Of a stretch of 64,000 nucleotides of DNA, positions 1-9,024 are shown piece after piece. Source of the stretch: an uncultured Burkholderiales bacterium (GTDB lineage Bacteria > Pseudomonadota > Gammaproteobacteria > Burkholderiales > Burkholderiaceae_C). The DNA lies in the NCBI GenBank assembly GCA_903820745.1, contig CAIJIT010000139.1, forward strand, positions 1 through 64,000, in the 5' to 3' direction. Under the pieces are notes generated by a model that ran no database searches, had not been told where the DNA came from, and saw nothing but the letters and a program-made list of their open reading frames with translations. Each line of letters opens with the position of its first letter. The stretch's first letter is position 1. Made by a program: the position numbers and the translations under genes.

Positions 1-805
1 GCTTGCTGACGATCGCCGCTGGCGTGCCTGCGGGTGCCAGGATGCCGTACCAACTGCTGGTTTCATAGCCGGCCAGGCCCGATTCAGCGATGGTCGGGAC
101 ATTCGGCAGGCTCTGGATCCGTTGCGCGCTGGTCACCGCCAGCACCTTGACCTTGCCCGCCTGGATATGCGGCAGGATCGCGACGACGCTGCTGAACATC
201 AGCTGTACCTGGCCACCGATCAGGTCGGTCACCGCAGGCGACAAACCCTTGTAGGGAATATGCACCATCTCGGTCTTGGCCATTGTGTTGAACATCACCG
301 CGGCGAGTTGCGAGCTACTGCCATTGCCATTCGAGGCGAAGTTCAGCTTGTTGGGGTTCTTCTTCGCATAGTCAATCAACTGCTGCACCGAGTTGGCCGC
401 TACCGAAGGATGGACGACGAGCACCATCGGTGCCGAGGCCAGCCAGGTGATTGGCGCGAAATCCTTCACCGGGTCATAGGCCAGCGCATGGTTGATGCTG
501 GGGTTCAGCGTATGGCTGCCGACACCGCCGAGAAACAGCGTATAGCCATCGGCCGGCGCCTTGGACGCCATTTCAGCGCCCAATGAGCCGCCGGCACCCG
601 GACGGTTGTCGACCAGCACCGGTTGACCCATCGATTTGGCAAGCATCTGCCCGACCAGGCGCGCGATATTGTCATTGCCGCCGCCTGCCGCAAAGGGCAC
701 GATCAGGCGGATCGGCTTGGACGGATAGACCTCGGCGGCCTGTGTCGCGCCTCCGAGCAGCGCTGCCAAAGCGCTGCATAAAACGAGCAAGGTTCTTGTC
801 AACAT
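1..805 (-). CDS. Bug/TctC-family periplasmic receptor, C-terminus cut by window edge
   Basis: Periplasmic solute receptor of the tripartite tricarboxylate transporter (Bug) family, which binds small carboxylates. The protein runs off the start of the window, so the C-terminus is missing. It opens with a signal peptide (MLTRTLLVL...), then YPSKPIRLIVPF and a glycine-rich loop AAGGGNDN, the hallmark of the family, and later the HIPYKG motif. The start is the ATG at 805, 17 bases after the stop of the flavoprotein gene upstream, so it is probably the last visible gene of the operon that begins near 6123. The ligand is unknown; the TcuA-like neighbour suggests a tricarboxylate such as tricarballylate. 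Confidence 0.9.
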   Translation of the reverse strand, partial: MLTRTLLVLCSALAALLGGATQAAEVYPSKPIRLIVPFAAGGGNDNIARLVGQMLAKSMGQPVLVDNRPGAGGSLGAEMASKAPADGYTLFLGGVGSHTLNPSINHALAYDPVKDFAPITWLASAPMVLVVHPSVAANSVQQLIDYAKKNPNKLNFASNGNGSSSQLAAVMFNTMAKTEMVHIPYKGLSPAVTDLIGGQVQLMFSSVVAILPHIQAGKVKVLAVTSAQRIQSLPNVPTIAESGLAGYETSSWYGILAPAGTPAAIVSK

Positions 806-822
806 GAGGGGCTCCAGTCGAT

Positions 823-2319
823 TCAACTGTTGCTGGCAGCCAGGGCAGCACCGTCACCGGCGAGGCGCCCGAAGACCGCGCCCGAGACCAGGCCGGTGCC
901 GCTGGCATAGTTGAAGTAGAACAGGCCGCCGACCATTTCACCAGCGCAGAACAGGCCTTCGATCGGGTTGAAATGGACGTCGACGACCTGGCCGTTCTCG
1001 GGCTTGATGCGCAGGCCGCCGAAGGTGAAGGTGATGCCGCAAGTGGTGTTGTAGGCGTCGAACGGCGCGGTATCGAGGGCCTGGGCCCAGTTCGATTTGG
1101 CCGGGCTGATGCCGACGGTGCCGCGTCCATCCTTGACCGTGTGGTCGAACGGCACCTCGGTCTTGATCGAGGCGTTGTAGGCCTGCACGGTTTCCAGAAA
1201 GGCTGCCGGGTCGACGCCTTCGAGCTTGGTCGCCAGTTCTTCCAGCGTGTTGGCGCTGACCTTGGTCATCATCTTGATCCGGTACTCCGAGCGCAGCAAT
1301 TTGGCGGTCTTGGCGTCGAACACCTGCCAGGCGAACTGGCCCGGCTGCTTGAGCAATTCACCACCATATTTGGCGTAGGTGAAGGAATGGAAATCGAGCC
1401 CCTCGTCGACGAAGCGCTTGCCCTCGGAATTGATCAGCAGGCCGAAGATATAACTGTGCTTCTGGAACTGGTCGCCAACATTGATGTCGCCGAAATCCGG
1501 AGCGTTGACGTCCCAGCCGGTGGCATGCGCGCCCGACCAGTTGCCATGGGCGGCCGCACCAGCGGCCAGCGCCATGTTCAGCCCGTCACCCTGGTTGAAG
1601 CGCGAGCCGCGCACCTTGGCCAGCTCCCAGCCCGGGCCCAGATAGCGCGCGCGCATCTCGGCATTGGCTTCAAAGCCGCCGCAGGCCAGCACCACCGATT
1701 TGGCGTGGAAATCGACCGGCACGCCGCCCTGGTTGGTGTGCACGCCAACGACGCGTTCGCCTTCGAAGATCAGCGACTTGGCGCGGGTGCGGTAATGCAC
1801 GTCGATGCCGGCCTTGACCGCTGCCTTGTCGAGGAACTGCACCAGCCCGGCGCCGCCGCCCGAGGCTTCGATCGGCAAGCGGCCGAAGAACTTGCGCCTT
1901 CCGTTCACCAGGGCGGATTGGCGGCCGAAATTGGGGACGAATTTCACCCCCTTGGCACGCAGCCAGATCATGATCTCGAGGCTGCGGGTGACGAGGATTT
2001 CAGACAGTTGCGGATCGGTGCGGAAATTCGTCAGACGGAACATATCGTCGAAGAATTCGTCGGTGGTGTTGGTACCGAAATCGCTGGTGGCGATTTCTTC
2101 TTCGCTCAGCTCGGTGACTTGCTGCAGCTCTTCGACCGTCGAATAGGCGAAGCGCATCACGCCGCCGGCGAAGCGGCTGTTGCCACCTGACTCTTCTTCC
2201 GGTGCGGCTTCGAGGATGGCGACGCGCAAGCCATGGTCCTTGGCTGCAAGCGCCGCGCACAGGGCGGCATTGCCCTTGCCGACCACCACCACGTCGTAGT
2301 CATGTATCACTGGAGTCAC
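823..2319 (-). CDS. tcuA: FAD-dependent tricarballylate dehydrogenase-like flavoprotein
   Basis: Flavoprotein of the fumarate reductase/succinate dehydrogenase class, closest by eye to TcuA, which oxidises tricarballylate to cis-aconitate. The N-terminus holds the dinucleotide-binding segment VVVVGKGNAALCAALAA, with a second glycine replaced by lysine. The C-terminus has the FAD-closing segment GLFCAGEMVGGLFYFNY and ASGTGLVSGAVFGR. An open frame extends to 2400, but I prefer the GTG at 2319 because AAGGA lies seven bases upstream and the extra residues are unlike the family; this gives 498 residues. The MmgE/PrpD gene upstream ends 10 bases before. The substrate is inferred from family and from the Bug receptors on both sides. 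Confidence 0.82.
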   Translation of the reverse strand: MTPVIHDYDVVVVGKGNAALCAALAAKDHGLRVAILEAAPEEESGGNSRFAGGVMRFAYSTVEELQQVTELSEEEIATSDFGTNTTDEFFDDMFRLTNFRTDPQLSEILVTRSLEIMIWLRAKGVKFVPNFGRQSALVNGRRKFFGRLPIEASGGGAGLVQFLDKAAVKAGIDVHYRTRAKSLIFEGERVVGVHTNQGGVPVDFHAKSVVLACGGFEANAEMRARYLGPGWELAKVRGSRFNQGDGLNMALAAGAAAHGNWSGAHATGWDVNAPDFGDINVGDQFQKHSYIFGLLINSEGKRFVDEGLDFHSFTYAKYGGELLKQPGQFAWQVFDAKTAKLLRSEYRIKMMTKVSANTLEELATKLEGVDPAAFLETVQAYNASIKTEVPFDHTVKDGRGTVGISPAKSNWAQALDTAPFDAYNTTCGITFTFGGLRIKPENGQVVDVHFNPIEGLFCAGEMVGGLFYFNYASGTGLVSGAVFGRLAGDGAALAASNS

Positions 2320-2329
2320 TGTCAATTCC

Positions 2330-3739
2330 TTAGTCAAAGTTGGCTTGCATGATCCGGGCCGACAGCAAGCGCATATCGTCCAGGGTTTCAATGGTTTCAA
2401 TCATCTGCACGATCGGCGTGATCGCTTCGGGCTGCAGCACCTTGCTGGCGCACAGCCTGAACTTGGCCCGCAGCAAATCAGCCGGCAAGGCGTTCGCCGA
2501 AGTACGGCCCAGCGGCTGATCGACCTGGCTGCTCAGGACCTGGCCGTTCTTCAGCGTAACCCGCACCGCGCCACCGAAATGGTTTTCGTCCGGGAACTGG
2601 CTCGCGTCATAAGCCGCCACATGAATCAGCGGCAGCAGCTCGCGCACTGCCGGGTCCAGGTAAGCCTGGCCTTCGAAATGGTCGACTGCAACACAGCGGT
2701 CGGTGACCGCGCGGGCCAGCACATAGTGCAGGCTGAACTTGGCGTCGAGCGCGCTTTGCGGGTTGGCGCGATTCGTGTGCTGGAGCCGGCGGCCATGGAT
2801 CCAGGCTTCGATCCTGGCGATGTCTGCAGCCTGCGGCTGATGCGTGCGCACGACATCGAGCATGGCGTCGATGGCCGGGTGGGTGCTACCGCAGCAGGGA
2901 TATTGCTTGATCGCGATACCCGGCGTGATGATGTCGAGCGGCGCTGCCCAGGCGTTCAGCGCACGGCCGGCGTCATAGGTGCCGGGGCCGTTGAAGACGT
3001 CGAGGAAGCCATGCTCATGTTCGAACACATTGCCACTGTTGGCGGTGTAGCCGGCACGCGCCAGCCGCGCAGCATAGAGGCCGTTGCGGGCGCAATGACC
3101 GACATGCAGCGGCTTGGTCATGGTGCCGAAATTGGCTTTGATGCCCGAGGCGAATGAAGCCGCCAAAGCCAGGGCGGTGGCGGTTTGCTGTGCGTCCAGA
3201 CCCATCAGCTTGGCGCAGGCTGCGGCGGCGCCGAAGACGCCCAGCGTGGCGGTCGGATGCCAGCCCTTGGTGTAGTGATGGAAGTTGACCGCCAGGGCGA
3301 TCTTGGTCTCGACCTCGAAGCCCGCCACATAGGCGAGGACGAAATCCTCGCCCGTGCTGCCCAGCTCATCGGCCAGCGCGAACAGGGCCGACAACACCGG
3401 CGCCGATGGATGACCGCCCATGGTGTTGTTGCAGTCGTCAAAGTCAAGCGCATGCGAGGCCGTACCGTTGATCAGCGCGGCGTCGAGGCTGCCGACCCGG
3501 CGCTTCTGCCCGGCCAGCAGGCTCGGCCCGCTGTTCAGCTCGAGCGCTTGCGCGGCGAGAATTGTGGCGCTTTCATGGCTGCCGGCCAGCGTGACACCCA
3601 CGGTGTCGAGGATGCCGACCTTGGCCCAATGGACCGCCGCGGCTGGCAGGTCTTGCCAACGCAGCGCAGCACTGCGTGAGGCGAGCTCGATGGCGAAGCT
3701 GGTGCTTGTAATTCTGGTTTGATCCTGCATGGGGTTCAT
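2330..3739 (-). CDS. MmgE/PrpD family protein
   Basis: Member of the 2-methylcitrate dehydratase (PrpD)/cis-aconitate decarboxylase family, cytoplasmic, about 469 residues. Visible family features are the N-terminal helical domain with DTVGVTLAGS, the segment ALDFDDCNNTMGGHPS with its conserved aspartates and histidine, TKPLHVGHCARNG, and KQYPCCGSTHPAID. The start codon overlaps the stop of the Bug receptor gene upstream (ATGA at 3736-3739), which fixes the start and points to translational coupling. Together with TcuA it probably dehydrates or isomerises a tricarboxylate. Its exact reaction cannot be told from sequence: the family covers dehydratases, decarboxylases and isomerases. Confidence 0.87.
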   Translation of the reverse strand: MNPMQDQTRITSTSFAIELASRSAALRWQDLPAAAVHWAKVGILDTVGVTLAGSHESATILAAQALELNSGPSLLAGQKRRVGSLDAALINGTASHALDFDDCNNTMGGHPSAPVLSALFALADELGSTGEDFVLAYVAGFEVETKIALAVNFHHYTKGWHPTATLGVFGAAAACAKLMGLDAQQTATALALAASFASGIKANFGTMTKPLHVGHCARNGLYAARLARAGYTANSGNVFEHEHGFLDVFNGPGTYDAGRALNAWAAPLDIITPGIAIKQYPCCGSTHPAIDAMLDVVRTHQPQAADIARIEAWIHGRRLQHTNRANPQSALDAKFSLHYVLARAVTDRCVAVDHFEGQAYLDPAVRELLPLIHVAAYDASQFPDENHFGGAVRVTLKNGQVLSSQVDQPLGRTSANALPADLLRAKFRLCASKVLQPEAITPIVQMIETIETLDDMRLLSARIMQANFD

Positions 3740-4731
3740 CCGATCGGAATGTTGGCTTCGTGGATCACCCGGCGCCATTTTTCGACCTCGCTGCGCAGAT
3801 GGGCGCCGAAGGCTGCCGAGCTGCTGCCGACCGCGACCGAGCCGTCGAAATCCATTCTTTCGCGCACTTCAGGCATTTTCAGGATATTGACGATGGCATG
3901 GTTGAGCTTCTCGACGATTGCTGCCGGGGTGCCGGCCGGCGCCAGCATGCCGTACCAACCCGCCACTTCGAACCCCGGTACGCCGCCTTCTTGCATCGTC
4001 GGCAGATCGGGTGCAGCCGGCGTGCGGGTGGCGGTGCTGACGGCCAGCGCACGCAGTTGCCCCGAGGTGATGAAGGGGTGGGCCTGGATGCGGGTCGAAA
4101 AAAGCATCTGGATCTGGCCGCCGATCACCGCATTCATCGCGGGGCTGCCGCCCTTGTAGGGAATATGGGTCATCTTGATCTTGGCCAGTAGCGCGAACAG
4201 CTCGCCCGACAGATGGCTCAGGCCGCCGATGCCCGAGCTGCCGAAATTCAATGTCCCGGGCTTGGCCCTGGCCAACGCGATCAGCTCGGCCAAGGTCTTG
4301 GCCGGCATGGCGGGATTGGCCACCAGCACATAGGGCTGCGAGGTGATCTGGGTGACTGGCACGAAGTCGCGCAAGAGGTCATAGGGCTGCTTGTTGCCCT
4401 GCAGGGTCACGTTGACCGTGAGGCTGCCGGTGACCATCGTCAGCGTATGGCCATCAGGGGCCGACTTGGCCACCTTGTTGGCGCCGATCGAGCCGTTGCC
4501 GCCGGCCTTGTTCTCGATCACCACCGGCTGGCCCAGCACTTCGCTGAGCTTGTTGCCGATGACCCGGCCGATGATGTCGGTGCCGCCGCCGGCTTCGAAC
4601 GGAATCACCAGAGTGATCGGCCGCGAAGGGTAAGTCGCTGCTGCATCCGGCTTTGCGAATGCGCGCGGCAGGAGGGCGGCGCCCGCGAGTGCCGCGCTGA
4701 TCTTGCCCAGTTGTCGTCTTTTCATATCCAT
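3736..4731 (-). CDS. Bug/TctC-family periplasmic receptor
   Basis: Tripartite tricarboxylate transporter substrate-binding protein, 331 residues, exported. The N-terminus MDMKRRQLGKISAALAGAAL looks like a Tat or Sec signal ending near RAFA. The mature protein begins YPSRPITLVIPFEAGGGTDI, the family's ligand loop, and contains MTHIPYKGG. Its stop overlaps the start of the next MmgE/PrpD gene. It lies inside the tricarballylate-type operon, so it is likely the cognate receptor. No TctA or TctB membrane subunit is visible nearby, which is common for Bug receptors. Confidence 0.92.
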   Translation of the reverse strand: MDMKRRQLGKISAALAGAALLPRAFAKPDAAATYPSRPITLVIPFEAGGGTDIIGRVIGNKLSEVLGQPVVIENKAGGNGSIGANKVAKSAPDGHTLTMVTGSLTVNVTLQGNKQPYDLLRDFVPVTQITSQPYVLVANPAMPAKTLAELIALARAKPGTLNFGSSGIGGLSHLSGELFALLAKIKMTHIPYKGGSPAMNAVIGGQIQMLFSTRIQAHPFITSGQLRALAVSTATRTPAAPDLPTMQEGGVPGFEVAGWYGMLAPAGTPAAIVEKLNHAIVNILKMPEVRERMDFDGSVAVGSSSAAFGAHLRSEVEKWRRVIHEANIPIG

Positions 4732-4755
4732 CGGTATTACCAGGGTAAATTGGCT

Positions 4756-6123
4756 CTAAAGTGAAGCTGCTGCCCAGAAGATCTTCACATCCTCAGCCGC
4801 CTCGAGGTGCTGCAGTCCGGCGAGCAGTAACTCGGATTTGGCGGGGTCGGCATTGCCGATGAGCAAGCGGAATTTGCCAGCGATTTCGTCATCGCTGCGC
4901 GGGTCTTCGGGCATGCCGCGAAAGCTCAGGCCTTCGGCAGTCAGGCGCCGGCCATCGAGCAGATCGACCGCGATGCGGGTGTGCCAGCCCGAGTCGAGCT
5001 TTTCGCCCTCGGCAAAAGGCTGCAGCCTGATCATCCGGCAGAGGCTTCGAATCAAGGGGTCGGCCAGCGCGGCATCGTCCCAGCTGCGCGGATCAGCCGG
5101 GTCGCGGACCAGCGCCAGCGCGACGCAAAAAGGCACCGAATATTGCGCTTGCATCAGATCCTGCGGTTCGCGCAAATCATGATGGCTGATCAACTTGTGC
5201 GCGCCCTTGATGCTCAAGGCGCTCACGTCAGCCGCAGTGAATTGATGCTCGGCCATCAAGCGGCGCAGCGCCTGGATCGGCGTATGCGCGGTGATATGGC
5301 AGGGATAAGCCTTGATGCAGATGCGCAGCGTTTCCCAGTCCTGGCCCAGACCGGCAGTCAGCCTGGACGGATCGGCATCGCGGCAATAGGCTTCGAGAAA
5401 ACCATAGCGGCCTTCCAGCACATTGTGCGGGCCTTCGAAACCATCACCGGCCAGTTGCGAGGCGAGGATGCCAGACTCTGCCGCCCGCCCCAGATGCAGC
5501 CGTTTGACCATCGCGCCTTGGTCGGCCTTGGTGAAAGCCAGCAATCCGCCCGACAGCGAGCCGGCGATGCCCAGCGCCGCAGCCAGCTGATCTGCATCCA
5601 GGCCTTGGACCAGGCCGCTGGCAATCGCTGCGCCGTAGGGGCCGGTCAGGCCGGGGCCGTGGAAGCCCAGCGCTTCACTGCTGTGGCGCGAGGCCGCGCC
5701 GATTCTGAACATCACCTCCAGCCCGGCGACAAAGGCAGTCAGCAAGCGCCTTCCGCTGGCCTGGCTGGTTTCGGCCGCAGCCAAAGCAGCCGGCAGCAGC
5801 GAAGCGCCGGGATGAACCGCAGCGCCGGGACGGCGTAGGCTGTCCTGCTCGAACGCATGCGAAAAAGCGCCATTGGCCAACGCTGCGAAGGGCGCATGCA
5901 CCCTGGCTTGCGGGTTGCCGAACAAGCTGCAAACGCCGCCCGCGCCATTGCGCAAGGCATAGGCGGCAATGATGCGGCTCCAGGGCAGGCGTGAGCCGTA
6001 AACCGCGACGCCGACGGTGTCGATGATGCAATTGCGCGCCTGCCGTACCACCTCATCGGGCAGGTCCTCGAAACGGAGCCCGGCAGCAAAGCGGGCCAGG
6101 GTCGGCGCGGCGAGTTCAGACAC
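4756..6123 (-). CDS. MmgE/PrpD family protein, second copy in operon
   Basis: Second MmgE/PrpD protein of the operon, about 455 residues. It shows the N-terminal FEDLPDEVVRQARNCIIDTVG segment and family motifs such as AFEQDSLRRPGAAVHPG, VKRLHLGRAAESG and IKAYPCHITAHTP. I place the start at the GTG at 6123 (protein begins SELAAP after the initiator), because residues encoded upstream to an ATG at 6180 do not resemble the family; neither start has a strong ribosome binding site. It is the first gene of the minus-strand operon that runs off the window start. Sequence divergence from the copy at 2330 suggests a different step or substrate rather than a recent duplication. Confidence 0.83.
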   Translation of the reverse strand: MSELAAPTLARFAAGLRFEDLPDEVVRQARNCIIDTVGVAVYGSRLPWSRIIAAYALRNGAGGVCSLFGNPQARVHAPFAALANGAFSHAFEQDSLRRPGAAVHPGASLLPAALAAAETSQASGRRLLTAFVAGLEVMFRIGAASRHSSEALGFHGPGLTGPYGAAIASGLVQGLDADQLAAALGIAGSLSGGLLAFTKADQGAMVKRLHLGRAAESGILASQLAGDGFEGPHNVLEGRYGFLEAYCRDADPSRLTAGLGQDWETLRICIKAYPCHITAHTPIQALRRLMAEHQFTAADVSALSIKGAHKLISHHDLREPQDLMQAQYSVPFCVALALVRDPADPRSWDDAALADPLIRSLCRMIRLQPFAEGEKLDSGWHTRIAVDLLDGRRLTAEGLSFRGMPEDPRSDDEIAGKFRLLIGNADPAKSELLLAGLQHLEAAEDVKIFWAAASL

Positions 6124-6254
6124 AGGCTTGATCCGGTAAGAATTTGGCGGGCTGCCAGCCCACTTGCCGTGCAGCGGCAAGGGGTGGCGCGAAATCAGTC
6201 CGTCATGTTAGGGCGCAACAGCCCTGATTTTTACAGGGTTTGCGTTGCATTTAG

Positions 6255-6269
6255 ATAAGTCTGGCTTAT
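6255..6269. promoter_or_regulatory. Candidate LysR-type box upstream of tricarballylate operon
   Basis: Perfect inverted repeat ATAAG-N5-CTTAT, which satisfies the T-N11-A rule for LysR-type regulators. It lies about 132 bases before the GTG of the first operon gene. Just inside it, CCCTG at 6222 and CAGGG at 6234 form a second short inverted repeat in the presumed leader. No LysR gene is next to this operon in the window, so the regulator is not identified. Confidence 0.4.
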
Positions 6270-6299
6270 GGGTAATCGACGCAGACAATGTATTTCGAG

Positions 6300-7664
6300 C
6301 TATTCGGCATCCTTTTTCAGGCGCAAGAAAAACGCCAGCGACAGCAGCGTCATCGCACCTATCGCCACGAAGGCGGGTGAAAAGTCGGCAGCGATCAAGC
6401 TCGCCGTGCCACCGCGCCACCAGACTGCAGCGCCGAGCAGCGAGGCACCAAACATCACGCCCAGGCTCAAGCAGAGCTGCTGCGCCATGCTCGCCAAGGT
6501 GGTCGCATGGCTCATATGGGGTTTGGGGATTTCGGAATAGCCCAGTGTCTGTAGCGCCACCATTCCCAGCGCATTGACCAGGCCGCCGATCATCAGCACG
6601 CCGAACATCAGCGGATGCGGCGTCTGCGCCGTGAACAAGGCATAGCTGGCGTAGATCAGACTGGTCAAGGCGGTGGTGGTGATCAGCAGCGAGCGATAGC
6701 CGATCAGGCGTATCGCCTTGACCATCACCGCACGGGTGGCCAGCGAGCCGACCGCTGTGGCCACGGTCAGCAGTCCGGCGTCCAGGGCCGACAGACCGAA
6801 ACCCAGTTGCAGCATCAAGGGCAGCAAAAAAGGTGAGGCGCCGACAGCGATGCGCAACGGCGCCCCGCCGATGATCGAAGTCCGATAAGTCGGACGCCCG
6901 AGGATGGCAAAGTCGATGATCGGGTCGGCTTTGCTGCGCCGGCAGTAAATCACGGTGGCCAGCAATCCGGCCGCGCCGATCAGGCCGATCACCCAGCTTG
7001 GCAGCAGTCCCTTGCCGGCAGCCTCAAGCGCACCGATCATGCCGGTCAGGCCGAAGGCCAAGAGCAGGAAGCCGCCGAGGTCGAACGATCCGGTGCTGGC
7101 GACTTCCTTGCTGTCGTCGATGAACAGCATCGCCATCGCGATGCTCAGCAAGCCGAAGGGAATATTCACCAGGAAGATCCAGCGCCAGCTGGTCCAGGTG
7201 ACGATCGCGCCACCGAGCAGCGGGCCCAGCATGCGGCCGATCACCGGCGGCACGGTGAACCAGACCATCGCGGCGATCAGCTGCGTGGCCGGCACGCTGC
7301 GCAGCAGGATCAGCCGCCCCACCGGCAGCATCATCGCGCCGCCCAGACCTTGCAGGATCCGGTACAGCACCAGCGAAGCCAGCGAGTCGGCCATGCCGCA
7401 TAACGCCGAGCCAATCGAGAACATCGCGATCGCCGTGCAGAACACCCGCTTGGCACCGAATCGCTCGGCCACCCAACCACTTAGCGGCAGGAACACCGCC
7501 AGGCTCAAGAGGTAGGACGTGATCGCCAGATTCAGATGCAGCACATCGACATCCAAGGAGCTGGCGATGCTCGGCAGCGCCGTCGCCATCACCGAGCTGT
7601 CGACGTTCTGCAAGAACAGCGGACTGGCCACCACGAGGGGAACGATTTTGCTGCGCAAGGCCAT
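6300..7664 (-). CDS. MFS transporter, DHA2 (EmrB/QacA-like) family
   Basis: Inner-membrane drug/proton or metabolite transporter of 454 residues with roughly 13-14 hydrophobic segments. The first helix carries LFLQNVDSSVMATALPSIA, the pattern typical of 14-helix DHA2 efflux pumps, followed by the loop WVAERFGAKRVF after helix 2 and GLGGAMMLPVGRL further on. It stands alone between two transcription units and is divergent from the ABC operon at 7915. A good ribosome binding sequence AGGAGG is present but sits unusually far (about 17 bases) from the ATG at 7664, so the true start is not certain. The substrate is unknown. Confidence 0.88.
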   Translation of the reverse strand: MALRSKIVPLVVASPLFLQNVDSSVMATALPSIASSLDVDVLHLNLAITSYLLSLAVFLPLSGWVAERFGAKRVFCTAIAMFSIGSALCGMADSLASLVLYRILQGLGGAMMLPVGRLILLRSVPATQLIAAMVWFTVPPVIGRMLGPLLGGAIVTWTSWRWIFLVNIPFGLLSIAMAMLFIDDSKEVASTGSFDLGGFLLLAFGLTGMIGALEAAGKGLLPSWVIGLIGAAGLLATVIYCRRSKADPIIDFAILGRPTYRTSIIGGAPLRIAVGASPFLLPLMLQLGFGLSALDAGLLTVATAVGSLATRAVMVKAIRLIGYRSLLITTTALTSLIYASYALFTAQTPHPLMFGVLMIGGLVNALGMVALQTLGYSEIPKPHMSHATTLASMAQQLCLSLGVMFGASLLGAAVWWRGGTASLIAADFSPAFVAIGAMTLLSLAFFLRLKKDAE

Positions 7665-7741
7665 GCGGGGATTATGCAGAGCCTCCTGCCCGGGACTGAG
7701 CGGACCTTTTCAATATCTCAAAATATGGACGCAAATGTCGT

Positions 7742-7762
7742 GGCAAGGCTCAGGGCCTTGCC
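7742..7762. other. GC-rich inverted repeat in leader of ABC operon
   Basis: GGCAAGG and CCTTGCC form a 7-base stem around a 7-base loop, with one further possible pair inside. It lies in the 250-base space between the MFS gene and the ABC receptor gene and would be within a long 5' leader if transcription starts upstream. There is no run of T after it, so it is not a clear terminator. The rest of this space shows nothing else I can name apart from the ribosome binding site AGGAG before 7915. Confidence 0.3.
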
Positions 7763-7914
7763 GGGTGCGGTGCTAAAGTAATTTTGCTGATCCGGAGTTG
7801 CCGAGGCTCTTGAATCAAGCGGGCGAAACAGCTGTCAACCCCGGGATATTGTTCAAGCGACACAGGCCCCCGAAGAAGCATCTGCTGGCACAGCGAGTTA
7901 CAGGAGACGAGACG

Positions 7915-9021
7915 ATGTATTTCCCTGGTTTTGCCAAAGCGCTGGTGGTTTCGGCGGCAGTTTTCACCTTGCTTCAGAGCCCGACTGCGCAGGCCGCGAT
8001 TGACGACGAAGCCTGGAAGAGCGCCCAGCAATATCTGCCGGGCCTGAGCCGCGAGGTCGTGCAAGCTGCTTGCCAGGAAAACACGGTCATGCTCTACACG
8101 CTGGTGCTGAGAGACAACTCGGCCGATGTGATCGAGCGTTTCAAGAAACTCTTCCCCTGCATCTCAGTCAAGACCTTCGTCGGCTCGGGTGGCGCCTTGG
8201 TGCAGCGCTTCAGCAGCGAATTCCAGGCGGGCACTCATGTGGCCGATGTCTGGATGAACTCCAGTCCCCATGTTGGCGATGATCTGGCCGAGAAAAAGTT
8301 GCTGCTGAAGTGGACGCCACCGACAGCCAATCTGATTCCGGAGCTGTGGAAAAAAGAGGGCTACTGGTATGCCATCGGGCTGGCCCATATCGGTGTGGCC
8401 TGGAATACCGAGGAAGTCAACCCTGAGCAGAAAGCCTGGCTGGCCCACTTGAAAACCTGGGACCAGTTGCCGGCAGCGCCCTTTGGCGGCGCCACCGCGA
8501 CGGTCGATATACGTGCTGGCGGAACCACCCAGCTGACCTATTATTTTTTCGAAAAACAATATGGGCCCGATTTCCTGAAAAAACTCGCGGCTTTGAAGCC
8601 AGCGGTGTTCAGCGCTGTCAACCCGATGATTGATCGTCTGGTGACAGGCGAATTTCCGATGGCGTTTGCGGTGACTGCGGATACTGCGGCCGGCAATCAA
8701 TTGCGCAATGGCGCGCCCTTGCGCTGGAAGTTTCCGGAGCCCGGACTGGCCGTGCCATATTTCATCAGCATTGCCGCCAAGTCGCCGCATCCGAATGCGG
8801 CCAAACTATTCCTCGCCTGGTCACTTTCAAAAGATGGCCAGACGGCCTGGGTCAATAGTTCAGGGCTGGCGCCGGCGAGCAAGAATGCCAAGGACGAACG
8901 ACCTTATGCGATGGAGTCCTGGTACCGGCTTCCCGGCAACTACTACCGGGCTGACTGGGCGGAAATTTCGTCGCAGTTCAAGGATGCGGTCAACCGCTTC
9001 ACCGCAGCCTTCCGGAAATAG
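7915..9021 (+). CDS. ABC transporter periplasmic substrate-binding protein (Fe3+/spermidine type)
   Basis: Extracellular solute-binding protein of 368 residues. The start is the ATG at 7915, preceded by AGGAG at good spacing; an open frame reaches back to 7798 but lacks a ribosome binding site. The signal peptide MYFPGFAKALVVSAAV ends near AQA. The body has the periplasmic-binding-protein layout of the FbpA/AfuA and PotD groups (VMLYTLVLRDNSADVIERF near the N-terminus, then the ADVWMNSSP segment). I do not see the paired tyrosines of ferric-binding FbpA, so iron is not assured. The permease follows after three bases. The neighbouring PrpF and MmgE genes make an organic acid a reasonable alternative ligand. 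Confidence 0.87.
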   Translation: MYFPGFAKALVVSAAVFTLLQSPTAQAAIDDEAWKSAQQYLPGLSREVVQAACQENTVMLYTLVLRDNSADVIERFKKLFPCISVKTFVGSGGALVQRFSSEFQAGTHVADVWMNSSPHVGDDLAEKKLLLKWTPPTANLIPELWKKEGYWYAIGLAHIGVAWNTEEVNPEQKAWLAHLKTWDQLPAAPFGGATATVDIRAGGTTQLTYYFFEKQYGPDFLKKLAALKPAVFSAVNPMIDRLVTGEFPMAFAVTADTAAGNQLRNGAPLRWKFPEPGLAVPYFISIAAKSPHPNAAKLFLAWSLSKDGQTAWVNSSGLAPASKNAKDERPYAMESWYRLPGNYYRADWAEISSQFKDAVNRFTAAFRK

Positions 9022-9024
9022 CTG

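Noticed and set aside
973-2190. 405-residue plus-strand open frame
   Set aside because: Antisense to the TcuA-like gene; the composition is that of a GC-rich shadow and it has no family features or ribosome binding site.
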